Shown here: piece after piece, positions 18,809 through 28,633 of the stretch
How positions within the stretch are numbered: position 1 is the first letter of the stretch
Layout: each line of letters starts with the position of its first letter
Assembly (NCBI RefSeq): GCF_030731045.1
Contig: NZ_JAVALS010000001.1
Location: forward strand, 124,001-188,000
Direction of reading: 5' to 3'
Length of the DNA: 64,000 bases
From: Arthrobacter horti
GTDB taxonomy: Bacteria; Actinomycetota; Actinomycetes; Actinomycetales; Micrococcaceae
Notes under the pieces: model-generated
The model's input: the letters and a program-made list of their open reading frames with translations, nothing else
Told to the model about the DNA's origin: nothing
Database searches by the model: none
Program-made: the position numbers and the translations under genes

Positions 18809-19450
18809 TCACATGGTGGAGGGGAAGAACACGTTGCTGAAGCGGAACAGGATCGAGGCGATGACGCCGAGGTAGAGCAGGGCCACCACTGGCCATGCGA
18901 AATCGCCCACGCTCCGGCGCAGCCGTGCCGGTGCCGGGATGACGCCGTGCGCGATGTTGCGCGCGGTGACCCAGACGAACATCGGGATCATCATGGCCCA
19001 GACCGCCATGCAGAGCGGGCACAGGATGCCGATCGTGTACAGCGCCTGGGACCAGAGCCAGCACACCAGGGCGAAGCCGAGCGTGACGCCGGTCTGCAGG
19101 CCGAGCCAGTACCACCGGTTGAAACGGGCGCCGGCGAACAGTGCCATGGCAGTGGCGACGATGACCGGGAACGCGAAGACCCCGATGAACATGTTGGGGA
19201 ATCCGAAGAGCTCGGCCTGCCAGGTCTGCATGACCTCGCCGCAGGAGATCCACGGGTTGATGTCGCAGATCGTGGTGTGATGCGGGTCCTTGAGCACGTC
19301 CAGCTTCTCGATGACGAGCCACCAGGATGCGGCGAAACCGACGATCCCGGTCACCAGCAGGAGCCAGGCGAAGGGCCGGGGGCGTGTCATCGCCGGCAGA
19401 CTCTTCTCATCCGGGGGCAGGGTGGAGGCGGCTGCCGCGGCCTTGCTCAT
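18809..19450 (-). CDS. Vitamin K epoxide reductase (VKOR) family protein
   Basis: A 213-aa integral membrane protein with about five helices. In actinobacteria VKOR homologues re-oxidise DsbA-like proteins by passing electrons to menaquinone, supporting disulfide formation outside the membrane. The loop cysteines C62 and C70 (ICDINPWISC) and the active-site C144-P-L-C147 are present, with an SC-type Ser69 next to C70. The ATG at 19450 with GAGAGGAA upstream is chosen; the longer reading frame adds about 90 low-complexity residues without a signal. No thioredoxin domain is fused. Confidence 0.9.
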   Translation of the reverse strand: MSKAAAAASTLPPDEKSLPAMTRPRPFAWLLLVTGIVGFAASWWLVIEKLDVLKDPHHTTICDINPWISCGEVMQTWQAELFGFPNMFIGVFAFPVIVATAMALFAGARFNRWYWLGLQTGVTLGFALVCWLWSQALYTIGILCPLCMAVWAMMIPMFVWVTARNIAHGVIPAPARLRRSVGDFAWPVVALLYLGVIASILFRFSNVFFPSTM

Positions 19451-19501
19451 GTGTGGGGATTCCTCTCGACGCGGTGATTGCCGTACGGCCCTATGCCGCT
19501 G

Positions 19502-19507
19502 ATTGTA
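19502..19507 (-). promoter_or_regulatory. -10 box of the VKOR gene
   Basis: TACAAT on the minus strand, 51 bp upstream of the start codon. A matching -35 is not obvious. Confidence 0.4.
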
Positions 19508-19921
19508 ACCAGGTGACCTCGGCGGAAACCCGAAAGGCCGGTGCCCCGTGCCGAGGGGCTCCGGCCGATCTTTTGTGGGATGATGGGAGCGGCTGGATCC
19601 GGTCCACACCCGGAATCCCGGCCCAGTGTGCAGCCCGCAAGATCCACGTGATGCGTCGGGCGCCCGGAATGGATCGGATGAGTGAGACATCCGCCCGGTG
19701 CCCGGTCGCCCTGAAGCCACTGTGGCACCTTGGCCGTAATTCCGTACGGCGGGTTCCCGGCTCCACTGGCCCGCAGCTGGTCGGCAGGCCGCGTTCGCGC
19801 GGAGTTCTGCCGCCGGCGGGTAGAGCTGACTTTCGCCGGTGCCCGAGGGTGCCGGCTTCGCGAAACGTCCCGCGTGGGGCCTGGTGTGGAGGCCTCCGGG
19901 GGACGGGAATGTTGTTAATAG
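19508..19921. other. Divergent intergenic region upstream of rne
   Basis: About 410 bp without a supportable gene on either strand. It must carry the rne promoter and a long 5' leader. RNase E mRNAs of other bacteria are autoregulated through their leaders, so a structured UTR here would not be surprising. No specific motif was recognised. Confidence 0.35.
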
Positions 19922-22900
19922 ATGGATACCGAGAACGTCCCGGCCGAGTCAACGCCCGCAGTGGAGGACGCCGCCGCGGCTCCCCGGAAGCCCGCGCGCA
20001 CGCGCCGTCGGGCTTCCGCCCCGGTCGGTGCCCCCGCCGAAGCCGTCGTCGCAGAGGCCGCGAAGGCCGAGCTGTCCGACGAGGAGAAGAAGGCGCAGCG
20101 CGCCGCCAAGGCCGCCGCCACGCGGGCGGCCAACAAGGCCAAGAAGGAAGCGGAGAAGGCTGCGGCCGAAGCCGCGGCCTCCGCCCCGGAGGAGCCGGCG
20201 AAGGCCCCCGAGCGCAGGCCGAGCCGCCGCCGGGTGGCCCAGGCCCCTGTTCAGACTCCGGCGCCTGTCGAGATTCCGGCACCGGTGGAGGCTCCCGCAC
20301 CCGAGGCCGCCGCCGTGCAGCCCGCCAAGACCTCGGAGGCCGGGCCCGCCGCTGCGCAGCAGCCCGAGCGGAGCCGTAAGAGCTCGTCCTCCCGCCGTCG
20401 CCGGAAGACGCGCGAGGCGCCTGCGGTGGAAGCCGAGGCTGTCGCCGAGCACGCCGTGGAGGAAGCTCCCGCCCCGGCCGCCCGGCGCCGTCGTGCCAGC
20501 AAGTACAAGGCCGCGCCGGTTTCCGAGGAGGCCGTCGTCGAGGCGGCGGAGACCGCCTCCGTGTCCGCCCCGGCCGTAGAATCCCCGGCCGTGGAGGAGA
20601 CGCCTGAGACTGCGCCCGCCGTGGTGGAGACCGAAGCCGAGGCGACCGCCCCCGAGGCGCCGGCCGTGGAATCACCGGCCGCCGAATCACCGGTTGCCGA
20701 ATCACCGGCTCAGGGCAGCCTCTTCCTGACTCCCGCGGACGCCACCTCGCTGCTCTTCCACGCCCCGGATCTGACGCGCGCCTTCCAAGCCGAGGATGCC
20801 CAGGACGAAGAGGACGACGAGGACGAGGCCGAAGAGAGCGGCGAAGGCGCCGCCAGCCGCTCGCGCCGCCGCCGTCGCGGCCGTTCCCGCGGCCGTGCCG
20901 GGGACGCCACCGAGCAGGAGGCCGACGACGACGTCGAGGGTGAGAACGACGGCGTGACGTCCCGCCGCCGTCGTCGCCGTCGCCGCGGCGAGATGGACCT
21001 GGAACTCACCGGCGGACTGGATGACGATCCGCCCAACACGGTCACCCGCGTGCGTGCCCCTCGCACTCCCTCCGAGAACGTCTCCAACAAGGTTGCGAGC
21101 GTCCGTGGCTCCACCCGTCTGGAGGCCAAGAAGCAGCGCCGCCGCGAGTCCCGTGAGTCGGGCCGCCGCCGTCAGGTCATCACCGAGGCCGAGTTCCTGG
21201 CCCGCCGCGAGTCCGTGGACCGCCAGATGGTGGTCCGCCAGAAGGACGACCGCATCCAGATCGCCGTTCTGGAGGACGGCGTGCTCGCCGAGCACTTCGT
21301 CTCCAAGACGCAGCAGGACTCCCTGATCGGCAATGTGTACCTGGGCAAGGTCCAGAACGTGCTCCCCAGCATGGAGGCCGCGTTCGTGGACATCGGGCGC
21401 GGCCGCAACGCCGTGCTGTACGCGGGTGAAGTCAACTGGGACAACGCGAACCTGGATGGGGCTCCCCGCCGGATCGAGAACGCCCTGAAGTCCGGCGACA
21501 CCGTCCTGGTGCAGGTCTCCAAGGACCCGATCGGTCACAAGGGCGCACGCCTGACCAGCCAGATCTCCCTGCCGGGCCGCTACCTGGTGTATGTGCCGGG
21601 CGGCTCCATGACCGGTATCTCCCGCAAGCTCCCGGACGTGGAGCGCAACCGTCTGAAGAAGATCCTCAAGGACCGCCTGCCGGAGAATGCCGGCGTGATC
21701 GTGCGCACCGCAGCCGAGGGTGCGTCCGAGGAGGAGCTGACCAACGACATCAACCGTCTGCGGGCGCTCTGGGAGTCCATCGAGTCCCAGACGAACTCCA
21801 CCAAGGTGCTGGCCCCCGAACTGCTGTACGGCGAGCCGGACCTGACCATCAAGGTGGTCCGCGACGTCTTCAATGAGGACTTCTCCAAGCTCATCGTCTC
21901 CGGCGAGGACGCCTGGGACACCATCGAGGCCTACGTGACGTACGTGGCCCCGGACCTGGTGGGCCGCCTGGAGAAGTGGAGCGGGGAGAAGGACATCTTC
22001 TCCGCATGGCGCATCGATGAGCAGCTGCACAAGGCGCTGGACCGCAAGGTCTTCCTGCCCTCCGGCGGCTCCCTGGTGATCGACCGCACCGAGGCCATGA
22101 CCGTGGTGGACGTCAACACGGGCAAGTTCACGGGCAGTGGCGGCAACCTGGAGGAGACTGTCACCAAGAACAACCTGGAAGCTGCCGAGGAGGTGGTGCG
22201 CCAGCTCCGTCTGCGGGACATCGGCGGCATCATCGTCATCGACTTCATCGACATGGTCCTGGAGTCCAACCGGGACCTGGTGCTGCGCCGTCTGGTGGAG
22301 TGCCTGGGCCGCGACCGCACCAAGCATCAGGTGGCCGAGGTCACCTCACTGGGCCTGGTCCAGATGACCCGCAAGCGCATGGGCACCGGTCTGCTGGAGG
22401 TCTTCGGCGAGCAGTGCGAGGCGTGCGCCGGCCGCGGTGTCATCACGTACGACGAGCCGCTGGAGAATCGCCGCCCGAGCGGCAATCTGGAACACCAGCA
22501 CGGTGTGCGCCCGGAGAACACCAACCAGCAGAACCCGCGCTCGGAGCGCAAGCGCCGCCGTGGCCGTTCCGGGAACACCCCCGTGGAGGAAGCGGTACCC
22601 GCTGCGCCTCAGCCGGCGGAGCCGGAGACCGAGGAGAAGGCCGCGAAGGCGGCCGCCACCCGCGCCGTGTTCGCGAACATCGCCGCAGCCGCGCACGCCG
22701 CACACGTGCACGACGACGAGCTGCACGCCGCGCAGGAGGGGGCGGAGCGTCAGGCTGCCGTCTTGACCATCGGCGGCGAAGAGGTCGAGCTGCCGCACGG
22801 CTCCGCCGAGGCTCCGGCACCTGCCGTGGCCCCGGCCTTCAGCCTCGACGCCCTGGCCGCGGCTTTCGAGGGACTCGGCGAGCCGGCGGAGGCGGCGTCC

Positions 22901-23167
22901 GCCGGTCCGGTGACGCCGGAGCTGGCCGCAGCCGAGGCGCCCGCCCTGGCACGGCGCAGCCCGCGCCGCAGCCCGCGCCGCAGCCGTGGTTCCCGCCGTG
23001 CGCAGAGTGCGGCCGGCGCCTCCGAGGTGCAGCAGGTCGAGGCGACCGCGGCGGAGGAGACCGGCACCGTGCGCCGCGCCTCCGTCAGCCAGGCGTCCAA
23101 GGCCACTGGGCCGAGTGGCGAGGAGCCGCTGGTGCTGGGCGTCGGGGTTCCGGCCTCGGAGCTCTGA
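19922..23167 (+). CDS. rne: Ribonuclease E/G family endoribonuclease
   Basis: A 1081-aa RNA-processing enzyme. The catalytic core spans about residues 430-850: an S1 domain from about 470 (GNVYLGKVQNVLPSMEAAFV), the DNase-I-like core (NLEETVTKNNLEAAEEV, GGIIVIDFIDM) and the zinc-link C832-E-A-C835. It is flanked by a roughly 420-residue N-terminal and a 230-residue C-terminal extension. These are rich in Ala, Pro, Glu and Arg (RRRRRR blocks) and look disordered, as in mycobacterial and streptomycete RNase E, where they bind RNA or partner enzymes. Around 20667-20707 the codons for ESPAxESPVAESP form a short tandem repeat. The start ATG lacks a clear Shine-Dalgarno. Confidence 0.93.
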   Translation: MDTENVPAESTPAVEDAAAAPRKPARTRRRASAPVGAPAEAVVAEAAKAELSDEEKKAQRAAKAAATRAANKAKKEAEKAAAEAAASAPEEPAKAPERRPSRRRVAQAPVQTPAPVEIPAPVEAPAPEAAAVQPAKTSEAGPAAAQQPERSRKSSSSRRRRKTREAPAVEAEAVAEHAVEEAPAPAARRRRASKYKAAPVSEEAVVEAAETASVSAPAVESPAVEETPETAPAVVETEAEATAPEAPAVESPAAESPVAESPAQGSLFLTPADATSLLFHAPDLTRAFQAEDAQDEEDDEDEAEESGEGAASRSRRRRRGRSRGRAGDATEQEADDDVEGENDGVTSRRRRRRRRGEMDLELTGGLDDDPPNTVTRVRAPRTPSENVSNKVASVRGSTRLEAKKQRRRESRESGRRRQVITEAEFLARRESVDRQMVVRQKDDRIQIAVLEDGVLAEHFVSKTQQDSLIGNVYLGKVQNVLPSMEAAFVDIGRGRNAVLYAGEVNWDNANLDGAPRRIENALKSGDTVLVQVSKDPIGHKGARLTSQISLPGRYLVYVPGGSMTGISRKLPDVERNRLKKILKDRLPENAGVIVRTAAEGASEEELTNDINRLRALWESIESQTNSTKVLAPELLYGEPDLTIKVVRDVFNEDFSKLIVSGEDAWDTIEAYVTYVAPDLVGRLEKWSGEKDIFSAWRIDEQLHKALDRKVFLPSGGSLVIDRTEAMTVVDVNTGKFTGSGGNLEETVTKNNLEAAEEVVRQLRLRDIGGIIVIDFIDMVLESNRDLVLRRLVECLGRDRTKHQVAEVTSLGLVQMTRKRMGTGLLEVFGEQCEACAGRGVITYDEPLENRRPSGNLEHQHGVRPENTNQQNPRSERKRRRGRSGNTPVEEAVPAAPQPAEPETEEKAAKAAATRAVFANIAAAAHAAHVHDDELHAAQEGAERQAAVLTIGGEEVELPHGSAEAPAPAVAPAFSLDALAAAFEGLGEPAEAASAGPVTPELAAAEAPALARRSPRRSPRRSRGSRRAQSAAGASEVQQVEATAAEETGTVRRASVSQASKATGPSGEEPLVLGVGVPASEL

Positions 23168-23190
23168 GGCCCACCGGGCAGATATGACGG

Positions 23191-23230
23191 ACAGCGCAGG
23201 GACGTGGTACATGCCGCGTCCCTGCGCTGT
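23191..23230 (+). terminator. rne terminator
   Basis: Perfect 14-bp stem ACAGCGCAGGGACG (23191-23204) / 23217-23230 with a 12-nt loop, 24 bp after the rne stop codon. Confidence 0.8.
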
Positions 23231-23266
23231 ATTACATTGGTGGCACATCCCCCGATTGGAGCTCCC

Positions 23267-24805
23267 ATGACCCGTGTGCCCGCCGCCTCCTCACTTCAGC
23301 CCGTTCCCGGCAAGCCCCGGCCCCGGGTGCTCAGCATCGCGGGCTCGGATCCGAGCGGGGGCGCGGGCATCCAGGCCGATCTGAAGAGCATCGCCGCCAA
23401 CGGCGGATACGGCTTGGCGGTCATCACCGCCCTCACCGCCCAGAACACCCGGGGAGTCACCGGCGTTCACGTTCCGCCCGTGGAGTTCCTGACCCGGCAG
23501 CTGGAGGCCATCAGCGCCGATGTGACGGTGGACGCCGTGAAGATCGGCATGCTCGGCAACGCCGAGGTGATCGGTGCGGTGGCCGACTGGCTCGGCGCGC
23601 ACCGGCCGGCCGTCGTGGTGCTGGACCCGGTCATGGTGGCCAGCAGCGGTGACCGCCTGCTCGACGCCGATGCGGAAGCCGCGCTGGGCCGCCTCATGGC
23701 GCTGGCCGACGTCGTCACCCCCAATGTGCCGGAACTCGCGGCGCTGCTGGGTGAAGCCGTGGCCGCGGACTGGGAGTCCGCGCTGGAGCAGGGCAAGCGC
23801 CTGGCCGCCGAACACGGCGTGTCCGTCCTGGTCAAGGGCGGTCATCTGGACGGGGACATCAGCTGGGACGCGCTCGTTGATCTGAGCGGCGCGTCGGCCT
23901 CGGACGTCACCGTGTTCGAGGCGCCGCGGGTGGACACGGTCAACACGCACGGCACAGGCTGCTCGCTCTCCTCTGCGCTGGCCACCCTCCTGGGTGCAGG
24001 TCTGGTCCCCACGGAGGCGGTGGGCGCTGCCAAGGCCTGGCTGCTCGAAGCCATCGCCACCTCCTCCGAACTCGCGGTGGGCGCCGGGCACGGCCCGGTG
24101 AACCATTTCCACCACGGTGTCCTGCCGTCCGCGCGTGACGTCGCCGGCTACGCCGCTGATCTGTGGACGACGGCGGCCGGTGACCTCGAGCGGATCTATG
24201 AGCTGCCGTTCATCGCCGCCCTCGGCGACGGGAGCCTCGAAGAGGCCGACTTCGCGTACTACCTGGCCCAGGACGCCCTCTACCTGAACACCTATTCCAG
24301 GGTGCTCGCCGCGGCCAGTTCCCTGGCGCCCACCGAGGCCGAGCAGGCCTTCTGGGCCAAGGGCGCCCGGGAGTGCCTTGATGTGGAGGCCGAGCTGCAC
24401 CGCAGCTGGCTGGTGGGCCGTGAGGTGTCCATGGTGCAGGGGCCGGAGACCAAGCAGTACGTGGACCACCTCCTGGCCCGTGCGGGAGAGGGCGACTACG
24501 CGGTCCTGGTGGCCGCCATCCTGCCGTGCTACTGGCTTTACGCCGAGGTGGGCGCCGTGCTGTTCCGTGAGTTCGAGCAGGCCGGCGCGCCGGATTCCCA
24601 CCAGTACGCGATGTGGCTGCGCAGCTACTCCGATCCGGCGTTCGCCGAGGCCACCCGCCAGGCGATCGCCTACACGGCCGAGGCTGCACGGCGGTCCACT
24701 CCCGCCCAGTGGACCGCGATGCAGGAGGCGTTCGCCCACTCCTCGCGCTTCGAAGTGGACTTCTTCGACGCGCCCAGCCGCCGTGTTCCGCGAGGACGAG
24801 CCTGA
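23267..24805 (+). CDS. thiD: ThiD-TenA fusion: HMP/HMP-P kinase plus aminopyrimidine aminohydrolase
   Basis: A 512-aa two-domain thiamin enzyme. Residues 1-270 are ThiD (GSDPSGGAGIQADLK near the N-terminus; anion-hole GTGC at 229-232), which phosphorylates hydroxymethylpyrimidine. Residues 300-505 are TenA (ERIYELPFIAALGDG, the catalytic Cys421 in LPCYWLY, and a Glu-rich C-terminal helix), which releases HMP from degraded thiamin. The fusion would salvage HMP directly into HMP-P. No TPP riboswitch is seen upstream: the 36-bp gap after the rne terminator holds only a GGAG ribosome-binding site. Confidence 0.92.
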   Translation: MTRVPAASSLQPVPGKPRPRVLSIAGSDPSGGAGIQADLKSIAANGGYGLAVITALTAQNTRGVTGVHVPPVEFLTRQLEAISADVTVDAVKIGMLGNAEVIGAVADWLGAHRPAVVVLDPVMVASSGDRLLDADAEAALGRLMALADVVTPNVPELAALLGEAVAADWESALEQGKRLAAEHGVSVLVKGGHLDGDISWDALVDLSGASASDVTVFEAPRVDTVNTHGTGCSLSSALATLLGAGLVPTEAVGAAKAWLLEAIATSSELAVGAGHGPVNHFHHGVLPSARDVAGYAADLWTTAAGDLERIYELPFIAALGDGSLEEADFAYYLAQDALYLNTYSRVLAAASSLAPTEAEQAFWAKGARECLDVEAELHRSWLVGREVSMVQGPETKQYVDHLLARAGEGDYAVLVAAILPCYWLYAEVGAVLFREFEQAGAPDSHQYAMWLRSYSDPAFAEATRQAIAYTAEAARRSTPAQWTAMQEAFAHSSRFEVDFFDAPSRRVPRGRA

Positions 24806-24812
24806 GATCCGG

Positions 24813-24818
24813 TAGACT
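24813..24818 (+). promoter_or_regulatory. rplU: -10 box of the rplU-rpmA transcript
   Basis: TAGACT within GATCCGGTAGACTGGATC, just after the thiD-tenA stop. It sets up a leader of about 275 nt before rplU. Confidence 0.5.
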
Positions 24819-24824
24819 GGATCG

Positions 24825-25100
24825 CTGGAAGGCGTCGGTGCGGCATGGCACGCATCGCGGCCTGCGTGCAAGACCGTCATTTGCGGGGTCGGCGCGCACT
24901 AGCGTAAGCTAGACCTTCGGTGCTAACGCCACACATGGGTATTGCGGGACGAACCACTTTCGGATTCACCCCGACTCCTTTATTCCGGGTCCTCGTCAGG
25001 AACCGGCGGCGCGTAAGGCACAGCTGGAACCACCCCGGGATTCCCCGGTGGGTTCCGCACGCAAACTTAGTAAGAATCGTCGAGAGAAGTGAGTTCCCAA
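24825..25100 (+). other. Long rplU 5' leader
   Basis: About 275 nt of untranslated sequence with several short GC hairpins before the first ribosomal protein gene. Such leaders often serve autoregulation by a ribosomal protein, but no known L21/L27 leader motif was recognised by eye. Confidence 0.35.
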
Positions 25101-25409
25101 GTGGTGTACGCGATTGTCCGCGCCGGCGGCCGTCAAGAAAAGGTCTCGGTTGGAGACTTCGTAACCCTGAACCGCGTCGCCGGTGAAGTGGGTAGCACCA
25201 TCGAGCTGCCTGCCCTCCTGCTGGTGGATGGTGACAAGCTCACCACCAAGGCTGCCGACCTTGCCAACGTCAAGGTGACCGCCGAGATCCTGGAAGACCT
25301 GCGCGGCAAGAAGATCGTCATCCAGAAGTACAAGAACAAGACCGGTTACAAGAAGCGCCAGGGTCACCGTCAGGAACTGACCCGCGTCAAGATCACCGGC
25401 ATCAAGTAA
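25101..25409 (+). CDS. rplU: Large-subunit ribosomal protein bL21
   Basis: A 102-aa ribosomal protein that binds 23S rRNA near L20. [20 protein letters not shown] at the start and [18 protein letters not shown] at the end are diagnostic. The GTG at 25101 gives the normal family length; a GTG four codons earlier (25089) is possible. It is the first gene of the rplU-rpmA pair. Confidence 0.96.
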   Translation: MVYAIVRAGGRQEKVSVGDFVTLNRVAGEVGSTIELPALLLVDGDKLTTKAADLANVKVTAEILEDLRGKKIVIQKYKNKTGYKKRQGHRQELTRVKITGIK

Positions 25410-25453
25410 GACCCTTCGCGGGATTACTTCTACCAAGAAGGCAGGCATAAAGC

Positions 25454-25714
25454 ATGGCACACAAGAAGGGTGCGAGTTCCACTCGCAACGGTCGTGATTC
25501 CAACCCTCAGTTCCTGGGCGTGAAGCGCTTCGGTGGTCAGGTCGTCTCCGCTGGTGAGATCCTGGTCCGTCAGCGTGGCACCCACTTCCACCCCGGCAAC
25601 GGTGTCGGCCGTGGCAAGGACGACACCCTGTTCGCCCTGACCGCCGGTGCTGTCGAGTTCGGCACCCGCCGTGGCCGCCGCGTGGTGAACGTGGTCGGCG
25701 CTGCAGCTGAGTGA
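25454..25714 (+). CDS. rpmA: Large-subunit ribosomal protein bL27
   Basis: An 86-aa basic protein whose N-terminal arm reaches the peptidyl-transferase centre. [20 protein letters not shown] and the [20 protein letters not shown] block are diagnostic. The N-terminus starts directly with MAHKKG, so there is no cleavable Firmicute-type presequence. It is followed by a strong terminator. Confidence 0.97.
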   Translation: MAHKKGASSTRNGRDSNPQFLGVKRFGGQVVSAGEILVRQRGTHFHPGNGVGRGKDDTLFALTAGAVEFGTRRGRRVVNVVGAAAE

Positions 25715-25733
25715 TTTCAGCAGCATCCAGTCT

Positions 25734-25762
25734 GAAGGGGCGGGCCTGAGGCCCGCCCCTTC
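25734..25762 (+). terminator. rplU-rpmA terminator
   Basis: Perfect 13-bp stem GAAGGGGCGGGCC (25734-25746) / 25750-25762 with a 3-nt loop TGA, 20 bp after rpmA. Confidence 0.85.
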
Positions 25763-25796
25763 GGCGTTTAACACCGGTCCCGGCATTCCGGGACCA

Positions 25797-25802
25797 TAGA
25801 AT
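25797..25802 (+). promoter_or_regulatory. obgE: -10 box of the obg operon
   Basis: TAGAAT 78 bp upstream of the obg start, beyond the rpmA terminator. Confidence 0.5.
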
Positions 25803-25880
25803 CTTTCCTGGGCACCGCGCACTCCGCGACCCGGGGCCGCCACGGCACGTGGCGTATCAGACCGACAAGAGGAGAACCCA

Positions 25881-27476
25881 GTGGCGAGCTTCGTGGACCG
25901 TGTGGTCCTGCACGTCTCCGGCGGCAATGGCGGGCACGGCTGTGTGTCCGTCAAACGGGAGAAGTTCAAGCCACTGGGTGGACCCGATGGTGGCAATGGC
26001 GGCAACGGCGGCGATGTGATCCTGCGCGTGGACACCCAGGTCACCACGCTCCTCGAGTATCACCACTCACCGCACCGTCACGCCGGCAACGGCGGCCCGG
26101 GCATGGGCGACTGGCGCGGTGGCAAGGCGGGGGAGACGCTGGTGCTCTCCGTTCCGGAAGGCACCGTGGTCAAGGACCGTGACGGCAACGTCGTGGCCGA
26201 CCTGGTGGAGCCGGGCACCGAGTACGTCGCCGCGGCCGGCGGCCAGGGCGGCCTGGGCAACTCGGCGCTCGCCTCGGCACGCCGCAAGGCGCCCGGCTTC
26301 GCACTCCTGGGCATCGAGGGGGAGCAGCGGGACATCATCCTGGAGCTGAAGTCCATCGCCGACGTCGCACTGGTGGGCTTCCCGTCCGCCGGTAAGTCCA
26401 GCCTGATCGCCGCCATGTCCGCGGCACGGCCGAAGATCGCCGACTACCCGTTCACCACCCTGGTGCCGAACCTGGGCGTGGTCCAGGCGGGCGACGTGCG
26501 CTTCACCATCGCCGACGTGCCGGGACTCATCGAGGGCGCCAGCGAAGGCAAGGGCCTCGGACACAACTTCCTGCGCCACGTGGAACGCTGCGCGGCGATC
26601 GTGCACGTGCTGGACTGCGGCTCCCTGGAAAGTGACCGGGACCCCCTGAGCGATCTGGCCATCATCGAGGGCGAGCTGGACCGTTACGCCGTGGACATGG
26701 CCTACGGCGACGGTGAAGTGGTCCCGCTCAATGAACGTCCCCGGATCATCGCCCTGAACAAGGTGGACCTGCCGGACGGCAAGGACATGGCCGAGTTCGT
26801 ACGCCCCGATCTGGAGGAGCGCGGTTACCGGGTCTTCGAAGTGTCCGCCACGAGTCACGAGGGCCTGCGGACTCTCGGCTTCGCCATGGCGGAGATCGTG
26901 CAGGAGGCCCGCGACCGGATCGCCGTGGCCCCGCCGAAGGTGGCTCCCGTGGTGCTCCGCCCGAGGGCCGTCAATGAGACCGGTTTCATCATCCGCCGTG
27001 AAGAGCGCAATCTGGAACCGCTCTTCCGGGTGCTGGGCGAGAAGCCGGAGCGCTGGGTCAAGCAGACCGACTTCGAGAACGAGGAGGCCATCGGCTACCT
27101 CGCGGACCGCCTGAACAAGCTGGGCGTGGAGACCGAACTCTTCAAGATGGGCGCCAAGCCGGGCGACACCGTGGTGATCGGCGACGACGGCGGCGTGGTG
27201 TTCGACTGGGAGCCCACCATGGCGGCGGGCGCCGAGCTCCTGGCCTCCCCGCGCGGCACGGACATCCGCATCGCGGACACCGGCGCACGCCCCACCCGTG
27301 CCCAGAAGCGCGAGGAGCAGCAGGAGCGGCGCGACGCCAAGGCGGCCGCCCGTGCCGAGCTTGAGGCCGAGCGCAAGGCCGGCGTGTGGACGGAGTCCGC
27401 GCAGGCACGCCACCAGGAGAAGCTGGGCGCCGTGGAGCGTGACTTCGGAGCCTGGGGCGACGAGGACGAGGAGTGA
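25881..27476 (+). CDS. obgE: GTPase Obg/CgtA
   Basis: A 531-aa essential GTPase linked to 50S assembly and stress signalling. The Gly-rich Obg fold occupies about 1-155 ([17 protein letters not shown] repeats). The G domain follows: G1 GFPSAGKSS (166-174), G3 DVPGLIEGA and G4 NKVD. A C-terminal OCT domain (about 350-430) and a charged tail typical of actinobacteria complete it. The GTG start is preceded by AAGAGGAGAA. The stop overlaps proB by 4 bp. Confidence 0.96.
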   Translation: MASFVDRVVLHVSGGNGGHGCVSVKREKFKPLGGPDGGNGGNGGDVILRVDTQVTTLLEYHHSPHRHAGNGGPGMGDWRGGKAGETLVLSVPEGTVVKDRDGNVVADLVEPGTEYVAAAGGQGGLGNSALASARRKAPGFALLGIEGEQRDIILELKSIADVALVGFPSAGKSSLIAAMSAARPKIADYPFTTLVPNLGVVQAGDVRFTIADVPGLIEGASEGKGLGHNFLRHVERCAAIVHVLDCGSLESDRDPLSDLAIIEGELDRYAVDMAYGDGEVVPLNERPRIIALNKVDLPDGKDMAEFVRPDLEERGYRVFEVSATSHEGLRTLGFAMAEIVQEARDRIAVAPPKVAPVVLRPRAVNETGFIIRREERNLEPLFRVLGEKPERWVKQTDFENEEAIGYLADRLNKLGVETELFKMGAKPGDTVVIGDDGGVVFDWEPTMAAGAELLASPRGTDIRIADTGARPTRAQKREEQQERRDAKAAARAELEAERKAGVWTESAQARHQEKLGAVERDFGAWGDEDEE

Positions 27477-28624
27477 GCCTGGATCTTGCGACCGCTGCGG
27501 GGCGGGAAGCCCTGCGGGACGCCAAGCGCGTGGTGGTCAAGGTGGGCTCCTCCTCCTTGACGAGCATCAAGGGCGGGATCTCTGAGAAAGCCGTCCTGGC
27601 TCTCGTGACGGCCCTGGCGGAGCGGCGCAATGCGGGCACCGAGGTCATCCTGGTGTCCTCCGGCGCCATCGCGGCAGGCCTGGCACCGCTGGGCCTGGCC
27701 CGCCGGCCGAAGGACCTCGCCACCCAGCAGGCGGCCGCCAGCGTGGGCCAGGGACGGCTCATGTCCCGCTACACGCAGGCGTTCTCGGCGCACGGCATCA
27801 CGGTCAGCCAGGTGCTCCTCACCGCGGAAGACCTGGTCCGGCGCACCCAGCACGCCAACGCCTTCCGCGCCCTGGACCGGCTGCTCAACCTCGGCGTCGT
27901 GCCGATCGTCAATGAGAACGACACGGTCGCCACGCATGAGATCCGCTTCGGCGACAACGACCGCCTGGCCGCCCTCGTGGCGCACCTGGTGCGGGCGGAC
28001 GCCCTGTTGCTGCTCTCCGACGTCGACTCCGTGTACGACGGCCCTCCGAAGGACGGTGCCAAGCGCATCTCCGAGGTACGGCACACCGGTGACCTGGACG
28101 GCGTCGTCGTCGGCAGTGCCGGGAAGGCCGGCGTGGGCACCGGTGGCATGGCCACCAAGGTGCAGGCGGCGAGCATCGCGGCCGGTTCCGGGATTCCCGC
28201 GCTCGTGACGTCGACGGCCAACGCCTCGCAGGCGCTCCGCGGTGAGGATGTCGGCACCTGGTTCGCGGTGCAGGGCGACCGCAAGCCGATCCGGCTGCTG
28301 TGGCTGGCGCATCTGGCCACCGCGCGCGGTGAACTGGTGCTCGACGCCGGCGCCGTGCGCGCCGTGACGGAGAACCACCGCTCGCTGCTGCCGGCCGGCA
28401 TCACGGACGTCCGCGGTGACTTCGAGCCGGGCGACCCGGTGGAGCTCCTCGGCCCGGACGGTGCCGTGGTGGCGCGTGGCCTGGTCAATTACGCGGCACA
28501 TGAGCTGCCGCGCATGCTGGGCCGTTCCACCAAGGAGCTGGCGCGTGAGCTGGGTCACGAGTATGAACGTGAAGTGATTCATGTTGACGACCTGGTTGTC
28601 CTGGACCGGATGCCGCTGGCCTAA
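27473..28624 (+). CDS. proB: Glutamate 5-kinase
   Basis: A 383-aa enzyme for the first step of proline synthesis (Glu + ATP to gamma-glutamyl phosphate). The amino-acid-kinase domain (about 18-265) shows [29 protein letters not shown] and [16 protein letters not shown] domain occupies the last 100 residues. The GTG start overlaps the obg stop (GTGA), so expression is coupled to obg. Confidence 0.96.
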   Translation: MSLDLATAAGREALRDAKRVVVKVGSSSLTSIKGGISEKAVLALVTALAERRNAGTEVILVSSGAIAAGLAPLGLARRPKDLATQQAAASVGQGRLMSRYTQAFSAHGITVSQVLLTAEDLVRRTQHANAFRALDRLLNLGVVPIVNENDTVATHEIRFGDNDRLAALVAHLVRADALLLLSDVDSVYDGPPKDGAKRISEVRHTGDLDGVVVGSAGKAGVGTGGMATKVQAASIAAGSGIPALVTSTANASQALRGEDVGTWFAVQGDRKPIRLLWLAHLATARGELVLDAGAVRAVTENHRSLLPAGITDVRGDFEPGDPVELLGPDGAVVARGLVNYAAHELPRMLGRSTKELARELGHEYEREVIHVDDLVVLDRMPLA

Positions 28625-28627
28625 ACT
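28622..28627 (+). promoter_or_regulatory. proA: -10 box of proA (leaderless)
   Basis: TAAACT overlaps the proB stop codon and ends 6 nt before the proA ATG, with no Shine-Dalgarno. This predicts a leaderless internal transcript. Confidence 0.5.
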
Positions 28628-28633
28628 TGTGTC

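Noticed and set aside
20667..20707. Tandem GAATCACCGG repeats in rne as a regulatory element
   Set aside because: They are codons of an in-frame ESPxxESPxxESP low-complexity stretch in the disordered N-terminal arm, so coding repetition explains them.
23168..23266. TPP riboswitch upstream of thiD-tenA
   Set aside because: The gap is mostly the rne terminator, and no CTGAGA thiamin-box core is present.
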